Shown here piece by piece: positions 15,768-24,908 of a stretch of DNA of 64,000 nt. Both the position numbers and the translations under genes were made by a program. Location of the stretch: assembly GCF_037023735.1 (NCBI RefSeq), contig NZ_CP146069.1:1-64000 (forward strand), in the 5' to 3' direction. Position 1 is the first letter of the stretch, and every line of letters starts with the position of its first letter. Under the pieces are notes generated by a model that saw only the letters and a program-made list of their open reading frames with translations, made no database searches and was not told where the DNA came from. Source of the stretch: Roseovarius sp. S88. GTDB lineage: Bacteria > Pseudomonadota > Alphaproteobacteria > Rhodobacterales > Rhodobacteraceae.

Positions 15768-17237
15768 CTACCCTGCCGTTCGAGCCTGCAAAGTCTCAGC
15801 CAGAATCGCTATGCCAGCAGGTATCTTTTCTGAGGGAATCGAAGAGTAAGCCAAGCGATAATAGTTTCTGGGCGCTTGTTCGGTGTCAAAGAACGGCAGT
15901 CCTGGTTCAATTAGAACGCCCTTTACCTTGAGCGCGTCGGCAAGATCTTCGGTATCCACATCATCTGGCGCGCGCATCCAAATTGAACTACCACCAAATA
16001 CACCGCGGCCTTCGACACCCAATCCATGTGCATCAAGCGCGGCCTCCATCACTTTGCGCCGACGCGCATAGACCTGGCCGATGCGCCGGATCAGGCTGTC
16101 GTAGTACCCCAGGCTTAGAAAATACGCTGTTGTGCGCTGCATATGCCCGGGCGGGTGGCGCAAGACACTCGCTCGAAGCGCGCGTGCCTCTCGGATGAAA
16201 GGCTCTGGTCCCACAAGATACCCAAGCCTTAGTCCGGGAAATATCGACTTGGAAAAACTGCCGACATAGATGACGCGACCATCCGTATCTAACGATTTTA
16301 GTGCAGGCAGCGGAGAGCGCAGGAACGAAATCTCGAACTCATAGTCATCTTCGACGATCAGCGCATCGCGTTTTTTGGCTTCTTGCAAAAGCGCCTGCCG
16401 TCTTTCCAAGGGCATTGTGGCGTTGGTCGGCGACTGGTGGCTCGGCGTGGTAAAAATCAGGTCTACCTCATTCGGAAGCTCATCGGGCGGCACACCATCG
16501 CGATCCACTGGAACTGACACCAGATGACAACGCGATTGAGTCAATATATCACGCAGCGCGTGGTAACACGGCTCTTCCACCGCAGCTGTGCGGCGTTGCG
16601 TCAGCAAGACTTGCGCTGTTAGCCAGAGCGCATTCTGCGCGCCCATGGTCAACAAAACCTCACTGGGTTCGGCCAATATCCCGCGCCGGGGCAAGGTGTG
16701 GCGCACAATGAATTCGATAAGCTGCGGGTCATCCTGATCGTAGTGATCGGCTGCCAGCGACTGGAAATCCTTTTGTCCCAATGCCCGAAGTGCACAATGC
16801 CGCCAGTTTGCATGGTCAAATAGGCTTGGATCCGTTTGCCCATAGATGAAAGGATAAGGGTACTCTGACCAGTCCTTGGGCTTGTCTGGCATCGCCCCGC
16901 CGGTGAATTTCCGCCCGATCGCGCGTGTCCAATCAATCACATCGCGGCGCGACACACGCGGCGGAAACTGTGGCGGTTCAGGCGCATTTTGCGAAACAAA
17001 GAAACCTGATCGATCCCGGCTTTCCAGATAGTCATTCGCCAAAAGCTCGGTATAGGCCAAAGTGACTGTTATGCGGCTCACTCCGAGATGCTGTGCGAGT
17101 TTTCGCGAGCTGGGGAGCTTTTCACCTTTACGAAACCGGCCTGATAGAATGCCTTGGGCGATCATCTGCTGAATCTGCGCCTGCAGTGTACCCTCTGCTC
17201 CGGGGCTGAGGAAAAAGGTTTCGACCGATATTGCCAT
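15768..17237 (-). CDS. tauR: MocR-family regulator TauR
   Basis: 489 residues: an N-terminal GntR-type winged helix (residues about 15-80, including GEKLPSSRKLAQHLGVSRITVTLAYTELLANDYLESRDRSGFFV) fused to a class I aminotransferase-like domain. The PLP-binding Lys is in GSFSKSIFPGLRLGY, and VEDDYEFEISF and EPGLPFF are also recognisable. TauR proteins activate taurine utilisation genes in Rhodobacterales. Its position directly upstream of xsc, on the same strand, supports the name. The gap to xsc carries a probable terminator and direct repeats, so xsc likely has its own TauR-dependent promoter. Another MocR regulator cannot be excluded by sequence alone. Confidence 0.88.
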   Translation of the reverse strand: MAISVETFFLSPGAEGTLQAQIQQMIAQGILSGRFRKGEKLPSSRKLAQHLGVSRITVTLAYTELLANDYLESRDRSGFFVSQNAPEPPQFPPRVSRRDVIDWTRAIGRKFTGGAMPDKPKDWSEYPYPFIYGQTDPSLFDHANWRHCALRALGQKDFQSLAADHYDQDDPQLIEFIVRHTLPRRGILAEPSEVLLTMGAQNALWLTAQVLLTQRRTAAVEEPCYHALRDILTQSRCHLVSVPVDRDGVPPDELPNEVDLIFTTPSHQSPTNATMPLERRQALLQEAKKRDALIVEDDYEFEISFLRSPLPALKSLDTDGRVIYVGSFSKSIFPGLRLGYLVGPEPFIREARALRASVLRHPPGHMQRTTAYFLSLGYYDSLIRRIGQVYARRRKVMEAALDAHGLGVEGRGVFGGSSIWMRAPDDVDTEDLADALKVKGVLIEPGLPFFDTEQAPRNYYRLAYSSIPSEKIPAGIAILAETLQARTAG

Positions 17238-17251
17238 AGGTGTCGTTTACA

Positions 17252-17283
17252 TTGGACTTATGCCAACATCAATCTGGACCGAA
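17252..17283. promoter_or_regulatory. Direct repeat upstream of tauR, candidate autoregulatory site
   Basis: TTGGACTTAT (17252-17261) and CTGGACCGAA (17274-17283) are repeated with a 22-bp offset, two helical turns, starting 15 bp upstream of the tauR ATG. Each matches 8 of 10 positions of the CTGGACYTAA box I recall for TauR. They lie on the strand opposite to tauR coding. Confidence 0.4.
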
Positions 17284-17295
17284 AGCCTTGAGGGC

Positions 17296-17988
17296 TTATC
17301 CGTGCAGCGCACGCCCGAAAACTTGTTCAAACTTCCGTAGACCAACTGGCGTGAAGTCCACGATACGTGTGCCGTCGACGCGTCTGGCCCAGCCTGTTTC
17401 CTCCATACGCGACAACATCGCTCGCCCCAGTTGTCCTGCCAGATGCGACCGTCGCTCTGACCAATCCAGACATTCTCGACACATAGGCGCACGCGATGTG
17501 GGCAATTGATCAAGATCGATACCAAACTCTGTTACAAAGGATCGTCCCGCTGCGGTCAAAACCAGATCATTGTCGCCTGATGCGATAAAACCCTGCGCCT
17601 GCAGGCTGTCGAACATCTGAGTGCCCATGTCGCCCGCCAGATGGTTGTAGCACACCCGCGCCCGCCGCAGATCACGATCTTTCGGCCCGGGCTGGTGGCG
17701 CAACTGCCCTGCACCTGCGGCCAACCCCATGAGCGCCTCAAGCACCGCGGCCACGTCGTCACCCGCAAGGCGGAAATACTTGTGACGTCCTTCACGTCGC
17801 AAGCGGATCAACCCACCACTCTCAAGTTTGGACAAGTGAGACGAGGCTGTTTGCAAGGTGACTCCGGCTTCACCTGCCAGCTCGCTGGCTGTGAGCGCCT
17901 TGCCACTCATCAAAGCTGTTAGGATGTTGGCTCGTGCCGGATCCCCGATGAGAGCTGCGACACGGGATATGTCTGGGCCGTCTTTCAT
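17296..17988 (-). CDS. ArsR-type winged-helix transcriptional regulator
   Basis: 230 residues from ATG 17988. The N-terminal 85 residues form an ArsR winged helix (ISRVAALIGDPARANILTALMSGKALTASELAGEAGVTLQTASSHLSKLESGGLIRLRREGRHKYFRLAG). The extra C-terminal domain has the recurring CYNHLAGDMG, LTAAGRSFV and MCRECLDWSERRSHLAGQLG blocks found in a larger alphaproteobacterial subfamily. The Cys residues might bind a metal or sense thiols, but this is inference. The start is preceded directly by a palindrome containing TATAAT, and no Shine-Dalgarno is present, so the mRNA may be leaderless. A GTG at 18024 is the alternative. It is divergent from the NIPSNAP/monooxygenase pair it probably controls. 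Confidence 0.85.
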   Translation of the reverse strand: MKDGPDISRVAALIGDPARANILTALMSGKALTASELAGEAGVTLQTASSHLSKLESGGLIRLRREGRHKYFRLAGDDVAAVLEALMGLAAGAGQLRHQPGPKDRDLRRARVCYNHLAGDMGTQMFDSLQAQGFIASGDNDLVLTAAGRSFVTEFGIDLDQLPTSRAPMCRECLDWSERRSHLAGQLGRAMLSRMEETGWARRVDGTRIVDFTPVGLRKFEQVFGRALHG

Positions 17989-17990
17989 AG

Positions 17991-18006
17991 TTCGATTATA
18001 ATCGAA
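17991..18006. promoter_or_regulatory. Perfect palindromic operator overlapping a -10 box
   Basis: TTCGATTATAATCGAA is a perfect 16-bp palindrome, so TATAAT reads on both strands. On the minus strand TGGACA lies 17 bp upstream of TATAAT, a near-consensus sigma-70 promoter whose predicted start falls on the regulator's ATG. On the plus strand the -35 is poor (TGGGCC). A repressor bound here would block both directions; the ArsR-type protein is the obvious candidate. Confidence 0.7.
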
Positions 18007-18060
18007 GCATGAAGTGGTGTCCACGGGCTATCAAGCCTCTACCATCACAGGAGACATATC

Positions 18061-18384
18061 ATGCTGACGTGTATCATCGAATATGACATCAACCCGAACA
18101 ACCCCGATGCCTTTGCCCAATATGCGCGCAATTGGGGCCAGGCCATCCCACGCTGCGGTGCAAATTTGGTTGGGTATTTCGCCCCACATGAAGGATCGTC
18201 CACGCGGGCCTATGGTATCTATAACATCCCATCGCTTGCTGACTACGAAACCTACCGCGCCCGTCTGGCCGCCGATCCCCTGGGCCAGATCAATTACGAA
18301 TTCGCGAGGTCAGAGAAGTTCCTGTTGCGTGAACGCAGAACCTTTGTGAAATGTGTCTCACACCCGCATGGAGACCCCGCATGA
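18061..18384 (+). CDS. NIPSNAP family protein
   Basis: 107 residues of a dimeric alpha/beta barrel (ferredoxin-like) fold: LTCIIEYDINPNNPDAFAQYARNWGQAIPRCGANLVGYFAPHEG, then AYGIYNIPSLADYETYRARLAADPLG, which are the usual NIPSNAP conserved blocks. Function is unknown in this family. GGAG lies 7 bp before the ATG. It is the first gene of a two-gene operon divergent from the ArsR-type regulator, and its stop overlaps the next start by ATGA. Confidence 0.85.
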   Translation: MLTCIIEYDINPNNPDAFAQYARNWGQAIPRCGANLVGYFAPHEGSSTRAYGIYNIPSLADYETYRARLAADPLGQINYEFARSEKFLLRERRTFVKCVSHPHGDPA

Positions 18385-18728
18385 TTGCCGTCATCTTCGA
18401 AGTTCATCCCAAGTCAGATCAAAAAGATGCCTATCTCGACATGGCCGCCAAGATGCGCCCACTGGCCGAAGGCATCGACGGCTTTATTTCGGTCGAACGG
18501 TTTGAGAGCCTGACCACACCTGGCAAATTGCTCTCGCTCAGCTTCTGGCGCGATGAAGCGGCTCTGGATGAATGGCGCTGCCTGTCGGCGCATCGCAACG
18601 CCCAGAAAGCCGGGCGGGACATTATGTTCGATGATTATCGCCTGCGCGTGGTCAGCCTCATCCGTGACTACGGGATGTTCGAACGCGATGAGGTTCCCGA
18701 AGACAGCAAGGTCGTGCACGGCGGCTGA
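18381..18728 (+). CDS. Antibiotic biosynthesis monooxygenase (ABM) domain protein
   Basis: 115 residues, one ABM/dimeric alpha-beta-barrel domain: MIAVIFEVHPKSDQKDAYLDMAAKM, DGFISVERFESLTTPGKLLSLSFWRDEAALDEWR and HRNAQKAGRDIMFDDYRLRVVSLIRDYGM. Such proteins include quinol monooxygenases and small stress-related enzymes; the substrate is unknown. The start overlaps the NIPSNAP stop (ATGA), making translational coupling likely. The longer frame from 18351 lies inside the upstream gene and adds no family sequence. Confidence 0.85.
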   Translation: MIAVIFEVHPKSDQKDAYLDMAAKMRPLAEGIDGFISVERFESLTTPGKLLSLSFWRDEAALDEWRCLSAHRNAQKAGRDIMFDDYRLRVVSLIRDYGMFERDEVPEDSKVVHGG

Positions 18729-18740
18729 ATTGGGAGCCCG

Positions 18741-19163
18741 TCATTGGTTGGCAATGCCGCCCACGCGCACCATGGTGTCGCGCGCTTCACCATAGGCTGA
18801 CCTCCAGGCCGCTTCCACCTGGGGAGTGAACAACTCCTGCAATGCATTTCTGATTGTGTCGATCAGCGCGTCTTCCATTGGGTCAAAATCGGCCGCCTTC
18901 ACGCCAAGGCTCGCATGCGCTTCGCCCAACCGGCCAAGCTTGTCATCCATAGCGGCGTGATCGCCCAGATTGCTGACCACAAAACGCAAGGTCGTCATGA
19001 ATTTCATACCTTGACCTTCCAAGTCTTCTCGAAACAAGTCTCGAAGGTTGGGCGCACGTTCAAAAAGCGCGGCATAAAACACATCGGAATGCGTCTCTAA
19101 CTCGGCCCGGACATGCGCAAAACTGCGCTGCACCAACTCAATATCGGCTGCACTCATAGGCAT
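18741..19163 (-). CDS. Single-domain globin
   Basis: 140 residues with the bacterial flavohaemoglobin-like globin pattern: VQRSFAHVRAELETHSDVFYAALFERAPNLRDLF (B to D helices), then FVVSNLGDHAAMDDKLGRLGEAHASLGV, in which the His of EAHA is the probable proximal haem ligand. There is no reductase domain. It may bind oxygen or NO; no NO-responsive site was recognised upstream. GGAGG stands 7 bp before the ATG. Convergent with the ABM gene, 12 bp apart. Confidence 0.85.
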   Translation of the reverse strand: MPMSAADIELVQRSFAHVRAELETHSDVFYAALFERAPNLRDLFREDLEGQGMKFMTTLRFVVSNLGDHAAMDDKLGRLGEAHASLGVKAADFDPMEDALIDTIRNALQELFTPQVEAAWRSAYGEARDTMVRVGGIANQ

Positions 19164-19367
19164 CGCAAATCCTCCATTGAGAGGCTCTATTATATCACGA
19201 AACCTTTGCCCCGTCGCTGAGCCATGACCGCGCAGGCCTTCAAATCACCAAGTTCTGGCAGAGTTCGTAGCAATCAGGTGTGATCGAGGCGAACCCCAGC
19301 CATACCTTGCGTCACCAAGACCTGTTTGATCTAAAGGACGTCGCAGAATTCGCCCCGGAGGCCACAT

Positions 19368-20660
19368 ATGGTCGATATCGCCACCCGCGTCTGGAACCAC
19401 AAGTGGAAGATCGATCCGATTGTCCGGTCTCTCATTGATACGGATTTTTACAAACTGCTGATGTGCCAATCAGTGTTTCGCAACAAACCCGACACCAAAG
19501 TCACGTTCTCGCTGATAAACCGTACCAAGTCCGTTCGGCTGGCGGAGATTGTGGACGAGGGAGAACTGCGCGAACAGCTTGATCATATCCGGTCTCTGTC
19601 GCTCTCACGTGGCGAAAGCACCTGGATGCGCGGCAACACCTTTTACGGCAAACGCCAGATGTTCACACCGGAATTCATGGATTGGTTCGAGAACCTGCGC
19701 CTACCCCCTTATCATCTGGAGAAACGCGACGGACAATATGAGTTGACGTTCGAAGGCAGTTGGCCCGAGGTCATGCTGTGGGAAATCCCTGCACTGGCGG
19801 TGCTGATGGAACTCCGCTCGCGCGCTGTGCTCAACAGCTTGCGCAAGTTTGAGCTTCAGGTGCTTTACGCCCGTGCGATGACCAAGCTTTGGGAAAAAGT
19901 CGAGCGCCTGCGCGGGGTCGAAGGGCTTCGTATAGCTGATTTCGGCACGAGACGGCGGCACTCATTCCTCTGGCAGGATTGGTGCGTTCAGGCGATGACC
20001 GAACGCCTAGGTGACAATTTCGTCGGCACATCCAACTGCCTCATTGCCAAAAACCGTGATCTCGAAGCGATCGGCACCAACGCGCATGAATTACCCATGG
20101 TTTATGCTGCTTTGGCCAAGACTGATGATGATCTGAAACAGGCGCCATACGAGGTGCTTTCCGACTGGCACGAAGAACATGACGGCAACCTCCGCATTAT
20201 CCTGCCTGACACGTATGGAACAAAGGGCTTTCTGGACCGCGCACCCGACTGGTTGGCAGGCTGGACGGGCATCCGCATTGATTCAGGTGACCCCGCGGAA
20301 GGAGCTGAGACTGCGATCAACTGGTGGCGCGACCGCGGCGAAGACCCAAAAGACAAACTGATCATTTTTTCAGACGGCCTGGACGAGGACAAAATCCTGT
20401 CGCTGCACAAGCAATTCGTCGGCCGGGTGAAAGTGTCCTTTGGCTGGGGCACGCTTTTGACCAACGATTTCCGCGACCTCACTCCCGACAACAGTCTCGC
20501 GCCCTTTTCTCTTGTCTGCAAAGCCGTGGCAGCCAATGGCACGCCAACCGTCAAACTCTCGGACAACCCACGCAAGGCAATGGGGCCAAAGGATCAGATC
20601 GAGCGCTATAAACGCGTGTTTGGAGTAGGCAAGCAGGAAGAAATGGAGGTGGTGGTTTAG
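19368..20660 (+). CDS. pncB: Nicotinate phosphoribosyltransferase
   Basis: 430 residues, usual PncB length. It couples nicotinate with PRPP to nicotinate mononucleotide in the NAD salvage pathway. Seen: SLIDTDFYKLLMCQSVF at the N-terminus, ADFGTRRRHSFLWQDW with the phosphoribosyl-binding Arg cluster, GTSNCLIAKNRDLEAIGTNAHELPMVYAAL with the catalytic His, GIRIDSGDPAEGAETAINWW, and VSFGWGTLLTNDF. GGAGG precedes the ATG by 6 bp. The 204-bp gap upstream holds no gene or hairpin that I recognise; no pncA (nicotinamidase) is adjacent. Confidence 0.94.
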   Translation: MVDIATRVWNHKWKIDPIVRSLIDTDFYKLLMCQSVFRNKPDTKVTFSLINRTKSVRLAEIVDEGELREQLDHIRSLSLSRGESTWMRGNTFYGKRQMFTPEFMDWFENLRLPPYHLEKRDGQYELTFEGSWPEVMLWEIPALAVLMELRSRAVLNSLRKFELQVLYARAMTKLWEKVERLRGVEGLRIADFGTRRRHSFLWQDWCVQAMTERLGDNFVGTSNCLIAKNRDLEAIGTNAHELPMVYAALAKTDDDLKQAPYEVLSDWHEEHDGNLRIILPDTYGTKGFLDRAPDWLAGWTGIRIDSGDPAEGAETAINWWRDRGEDPKDKLIIFSDGLDEDKILSLHKQFVGRVKVSFGWGTLLTNDFRDLTPDNSLAPFSLVCKAVAANGTPTVKLSDNPRKAMGPKDQIERYKRVFGVGKQEEMEVVV

Positions 20661-20663
20661 GCT

Positions 20664-22022
20664 CTAATCCACCGCAACCCGGCTCACATTGATCAACGAT
20701 GGCAAGATTTGCGACACCGCGCGGTTCCACTTGGTGATCGGCTGTTGTGCAACAAAGATGACGTCATCTGGCCTCAGCTCAAACCGCGTCATCAATGCAA
20801 AGTTCGCCGCATTGCGTGCGTCCAGGTGCCAGGCGGTGACAGCTCCGAATTCCCTGGGATCGGTTGACGCCCGCAGCACGTAGACCTGAGAGATATCGGC
20901 CGATTGCACCGAAAATCCCCGCGTGTTTGCCAAAAGTGCATCGGCCAGCACGGCGCGACGCTCAAACGGCAATGCAAACCGCCCCTGTTCCCGTAGCTCG
21001 CCAGTGAGGTAGACATAGTCGTTTTTGTCAGCCCCCAGCGCGACCTGCGCCTGATAGTTTGACCGTGCTTCTGTCAGTTGCGCGCGCCGCAAACTCACCT
21101 CGGTCTGCAATTCAAGCAAGGCGGCTTGCTGCGCCTGCTGGCGCGCCGCAACCAATGCGATCTGCTGCTCAAAAAAGGCCTGTGCTTTGCCCAGTTCGTA
21201 TTCGGTATCGACGAACACGGAATCCCCATCCAAAAGCCGGGTCTTGAGCAGATCAGGACGAGAATAAAGCTCGTTCAGCGGAATTTGATACAGCGACCCA
21301 TTCCGGTAAAGCCGAACCGACGCGCTGTCCTGATCCTGCACGGCGACCCCCCCGGACGCCGCCAATGCCGCATCCAAAGACAAAGGCGTCAGCGTCACAG
21401 GCACAACCGCGGGAGCCGCCACAGCCCCACCCACGGACACGCGCCGCGAATTGAATTCCGCGATCTCAAGACTGAAAGTCGGGTCCTGTTGATTGGCGAC
21501 CATCCTCTGGAAAAGCTCGGCCTCGGCGGACTCAATGGTCAGATCAGCCAGCTTCACGCGTCCAACCGAAGGAATATTGATCGCCCCGTCATCCTGCACT
21601 GTGTAGGCCTGTCGCCCTGTCTTAAGGCTGGAGGACACGCCAGGATTAGGGATCAAGGCCCCTGCATCCGGGGTGGTCAGGACAAGAACATCACCGACGC
21701 CAATGCGATAGGGACCCGGGTGGATCGAGGGGGGCAGACGCACCTCTAGACGCTCGGGCCGAAGCTGCGCGCTGTATGTAGGCTGTGGCAAAGCCCCCAC
21801 GCTGCGCACTCCCTCGCCCGTGCCCGCCGTCAAAGAAAAAACCGCCGGCAGCGTTTTGGGTGAGTAAGCAGAACGGTTTGCCTGCACCACGGTTTCGGCT
21901 GAAATCGACACAACGCGAACCTGCGTACCATTTTGCAAACCGGGGCTCACGGACGAGGATCGATACACCGTCCCGCAAGCTGTTAAGGCCATGACAGACA
22001 CCAGAAGAAGAGCCAGTCTCAT
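20664..22022 (-). CDS. Outer-membrane polysaccharide export lipoprotein (Wza/OPX family)
   Basis: 452 residues with a lipoprotein signal (lipobox LTAC, Cys16). The polysaccharide export sequence domain starts around YRIGVGDVLVLTTPDAGALIP and runs through INIPSVGRVKLADLTIESAEAELFQRM, followed by SLBB-like repeats (VSVGGAVAAPAVVPVTLTPLSLDAALAASGGV; VYLTGELREQGRFALPFERRAVLADALLA) and a long helical insert near residues 255-320. It should form the outer-membrane channel for the polysaccharide made by this locus. AGGAG lies 9 bp upstream. The last gene of the yjbH-yjbF-opx operon, convergent with pncB with 3 bp between. Confidence 0.88.
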   Translation of the reverse strand: MRLALLLVSVMALTACGTVYRSSSVSPGLQNGTQVRVVSISAETVVQANRSAYSPKTLPAVFSLTAGTGEGVRSVGALPQPTYSAQLRPERLEVRLPPSIHPGPYRIGVGDVLVLTTPDAGALIPNPGVSSSLKTGRQAYTVQDDGAINIPSVGRVKLADLTIESAEAELFQRMVANQQDPTFSLEIAEFNSRRVSVGGAVAAPAVVPVTLTPLSLDAALAASGGVAVQDQDSASVRLYRNGSLYQIPLNELYSRPDLLKTRLLDGDSVFVDTEYELGKAQAFFEQQIALVAARQQAQQAALLELQTEVSLRRAQLTEARSNYQAQVALGADKNDYVYLTGELREQGRFALPFERRAVLADALLANTRGFSVQSADISQVYVLRASTDPREFGAVTAWHLDARNAANFALMTRFELRPDDVIFVAQQPITKWNRAVSQILPSLINVSRVAVD

Positions 22023-22055
22023 TGCATGTTTCTCCTTTTCATTCGCGCCGGGCGA

Positions 22056-22691
22056 TCACGGCACCACCCGCATGGACAGTGCGCCCAGAAACGGCCCTGC
22101 CCATTGGCGGGACAAGACGATCTGTCTTTGAAGCGGCGCGACCCAGTAAAGATTTTCAAAAGACTGATCGAGACTGCGACATCGTTCGATCATCAATACG
22201 GTGCTGACACGTGTCTTTGCCAAATCGACCTGAACCGCCGCGGCGCGTTCAAAAACGCAGCGGTATGTGCGCGTGACGGCACGGTCATTGCCGTCCAAAA
22301 ACGTATGAAACCGGTCCGATTCACCGGGACGCAGACCAAGCACATGGCCGAGTGGCTCTGTCAGCTCAGAGGCTAACAGCCCCTCTCCAAATCCACGCAA
22401 TCCATGTAGCATACCGCTTTGCAGGATCACCTGCGCACCTTCAGGACTGAGCCAATACTCAAACGCGCCATCCCGCTTTTCCAGCGACAGCGTTCCTCCG
22501 CCCTTGCGCGTGTCGGGAAACCCGATCTGCAGCGCGGGCGCCTGCGCCTTGATCAGCGCAGCATAACGCGGTGTTACTTCATCCGGTTGACCCCTGATTT
22601 GTGCCCAAAGTGCTGGAGATTGAGAGGTTTGAGAGGTCCCGCACCCAAACAGACAAAAAGACACAAGCAGAACAGACAACGTGCTTTTCAC
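22056..22691 (-). CDS. YjbF/GfcB family lipoprotein
   Basis: 211 residues, beginning with a lipoprotein signal (lipobox LFGC, Cys17). The RYAALIKAQAPALQIGFPDTRKGGGTLSLEKRDGAFEYWLSPEGAQVILQSGML and TRTYRCVFERAAA blocks resemble YjbF/GfcB of group 4 capsule and exopolysaccharide operons. I start at GTG 22691 because it overlaps the yjbH stop as GTGA and gives a compact signal peptide with Lys at position 2; a longer frame from GTG 22709 would add six residues. Probably an accessory periplasmic factor for export. Confidence 0.82.
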   Translation of the reverse strand: MKSTLSVLLVSFCLFGCGTSQTSQSPALWAQIRGQPDEVTPRYAALIKAQAPALQIGFPDTRKGGGTLSLEKRDGAFEYWLSPEGAQVILQSGMLHGLRGFGEGLLASELTEPLGHVLGLRPGESDRFHTFLDGNDRAVTRTYRCVFERAAAVQVDLAKTRVSTVLMIERCRSLDQSFENLYWVAPLQRQIVLSRQWAGPFLGALSMRVVP

Positions 22692-24793
22692 CGAAACACC
22701 CGCCCCCACCCAGCGCTCAGTCGTTGCGCCCGGTAGTCCCGTGTCACACCATAAAGCCGGTTACTGACGTTCAGTCGCGCGCCACCATCGCGCTGCAACG
22801 GGCGGATCACCTGACGGAAGGTTCGACGAGAGGACCGACCCGTGAACCAGGAGATGGGAATTTCCACGGTGATCCCCCGATCAAAAGATCCTTCGCCAAA
22901 CTGGGAAAATGGCACATCGGTAAGCGTGAAGAACCCGCCGATTTTGAATCCATTGTTAAACTCACGTGCGAGCGAAAACGTGGCACCCCAATCACCGGCG
23001 AGATACCGGCCAACATCCAGCTGCGTGGTAAAGCCATTGCCAAGGTCGTAATACACCGAGCCGTGGCCCGTCAGAACATCATAACCCTGAAACCCCAAAA
23101 GCATGTCAAAGTCTCGCTGCCGGGCATAGTTCAGCTCTGCGCCAAGGGCCAATCGGCTTTCGATGGGAAACCAAAGCAGCTCGGCGGACACACCGCCGAA
23201 CATGCTCTCAAGATACCCTCCCGTCACACGACCAAAGAGATTGTCGCCCGGTCGAAACATGTATTCTGCGGTCAGTTCGTTAATTTCGAAATCGGATTGC
23301 TGCGCGTAGAGCACGGCATCAGATCGCACTCGAGGCAACACCGAGTCTGATACGCGGGTGGCCTCGTCAATGTTCCCGATCAGCGGTTGACGAAAGACCC
23401 CGGAAAACGTCAGGCCAGGCGACGGTCGGTAGGACGCGTTCACCTGTACGCCCGCATCGGCGCGCACCGGTTGGTCCGGATCAAAAAACGAAAGTGCCAC
23501 ATAAGGCCCAATGGAATAGTCGAAAACGGGAAACGCTTGGGATGGCTCGCCCGTTCGATCAAGATCTGGCGCGTCGGCAAACCGCGTGCGCGACAGGCTG
23601 CGCCACGCGCCATCATGGTGCAGCGCAACCTCAACTAAATCCGACCGTTTCAGCGTGACCGTGCTATGCGGCACACCGCGCTGTTGCAACGTTATCTCGA
23701 ATATCTCAATGTCCATTGGCAGAACGCGCGCCAGCCTACGCGCGGCTCGCCCGACCGCTTGCGCCTCGACATCCCAGCGTTGATTTTCGATCCGGACCAG
23801 TGCGCGCGTGCCTCGGACGTCAAACCCCTGAAGCACCAAACCCTCTTGTTTCAAATCGTGGAATAACCGCGCCTGTGTCTTTTGCAGCGCATCAGGTTGG
23901 CCAAGATCGGCTGTTTTGAGCAAAGCCTTATGTGTGAATGGCACTGGTGCCTTGTCACGCCCACCCGGTACAGGGCGTTTGGCCGGGTCGAACATGTAAC
24001 TGAATTGCAGCCCCAAGGTCGTGCCGCCCAGTAGATAGCCTCGAAGCTGTGGCCCTTGGTCAAACTGATAGGTCAGGCCCAGATTGATCGGACTATCGAT
24101 ATTGACATTGCCCACTGAGCGCTCGCGGTCATAGGCGTCCGACGAATATTCGAACTGCAAGCTGAGCCGTTTGCCCAGTTTTATGTCAGCGCCACCAAAG
24201 AACGCCACCGGTCCCTGAAAGAACGAGTCCACCGCCAACTGCCCTGTCGTGGCCCGCGGCGCACGCGTGTCAAAACCAGAGGACAATATTCCAAGCGGAT
24301 TGGCAAACGATCCTCGCTGCGCCAAGCGCCCCCATCCAAGCCCCCCCGTTACCCGAAGGTTTGGCCCTATCGACTTGGAGGCCACGACATATTCGCTGGA
24401 AAAGATACTCGTCCCCGCGATATCGCGAAGCCCAAAGGCCAGGGCCGGACGGTTCGACCGTTCTTCCAAAAGCTGCACATGCACATCGAAACTGCGGTCA
24501 AACACATCACCGCTGTTCGGACCAGTTGGTACTAGGTTGCGCAGGATTGAATACCGAAACGTCCCGTATACGCGCGGCAGGACCTGAAACGTCAGCGTGT
24601 GCCGCTGGTTGTTTTCAAACATGCTTGTTGTGACGGCCACATGCCCATCCGGAAGAACTACAGCGGTGGGCATATCAATCAGCCCAGGGGTTCCAAACGT
24701 CGACAGCGTCTCTGCTCTCAACTGTAAGGATGACAGCGAAACGAGGATCAGAACACAGGCGATGAGCTGAGGGAAAAACTCCATAAATCTCAA
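22688..24793 (-). CDS. YjbH domain-containing outer-membrane protein
   Basis: 701 residues with a signal peptide (cleavage near LRA-ETL) and repeated amphipathic beta-strand pattern throughout, ending in an aromatic residue pattern (VFR), as expected of an outer-membrane beta-barrel. The N-terminus STFGTPGLIDMPTAVVLPDGHVAVTTSMFENNQRHTLTFQVLPRVYGTFRYS is the hallmark of YjbH/GfcD. The family functions in exopolysaccharide secretion with YjbF and the export lipoprotein. TTG 24793 has AGGA at 7 bp and is preferred; ATG 24784 is the alternative but is further from that site. Confidence 0.85.
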   Translation of the reverse strand: MRFMEFFPQLIACVLILVSLSSLQLRAETLSTFGTPGLIDMPTAVVLPDGHVAVTTSMFENNQRHTLTFQVLPRVYGTFRYSILRNLVPTGPNSGDVFDRSFDVHVQLLEERSNRPALAFGLRDIAGTSIFSSEYVVASKSIGPNLRVTGGLGWGRLAQRGSFANPLGILSSGFDTRAPRATTGQLAVDSFFQGPVAFFGGADIKLGKRLSLQFEYSSDAYDRERSVGNVNIDSPINLGLTYQFDQGPQLRGYLLGGTTLGLQFSYMFDPAKRPVPGGRDKAPVPFTHKALLKTADLGQPDALQKTQARLFHDLKQEGLVLQGFDVRGTRALVRIENQRWDVEAQAVGRAARRLARVLPMDIEIFEITLQQRGVPHSTVTLKRSDLVEVALHHDGAWRSLSRTRFADAPDLDRTGEPSQAFPVFDYSIGPYVALSFFDPDQPVRADAGVQVNASYRPSPGLTFSGVFRQPLIGNIDEATRVSDSVLPRVRSDAVLYAQQSDFEINELTAEYMFRPGDNLFGRVTGGYLESMFGGVSAELLWFPIESRLALGAELNYARQRDFDMLLGFQGYDVLTGHGSVYYDLGNGFTTQLDVGRYLAGDWGATFSLAREFNNGFKIGGFFTLTDVPFSQFGEGSFDRGITVEIPISWFTGRSSRRTFRQVIRPLQRDGGARLNVSNRLYGVTRDYRAQRLSAGWGRVFR

Positions 24794-24908
24794 ACAGCGT
24801 TCCTATTTCTTTGCTCTCTTGCCCCCGGTCGAAGCTCACACGGCGCGAAACGGGTGGGCACACGCGCGGCAACGCGATAGTTTGGTTAAAACTTTCGGAG
24901 ACTGGTCG

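Noticed and set aside
19164..19367. A gene or RNA in the globin-pncB gap
   Set aside because: I see no conserved ORF, hairpin with a T-run or tRNA-like fold; only the promoter regions of the two flanking genes are expected here.
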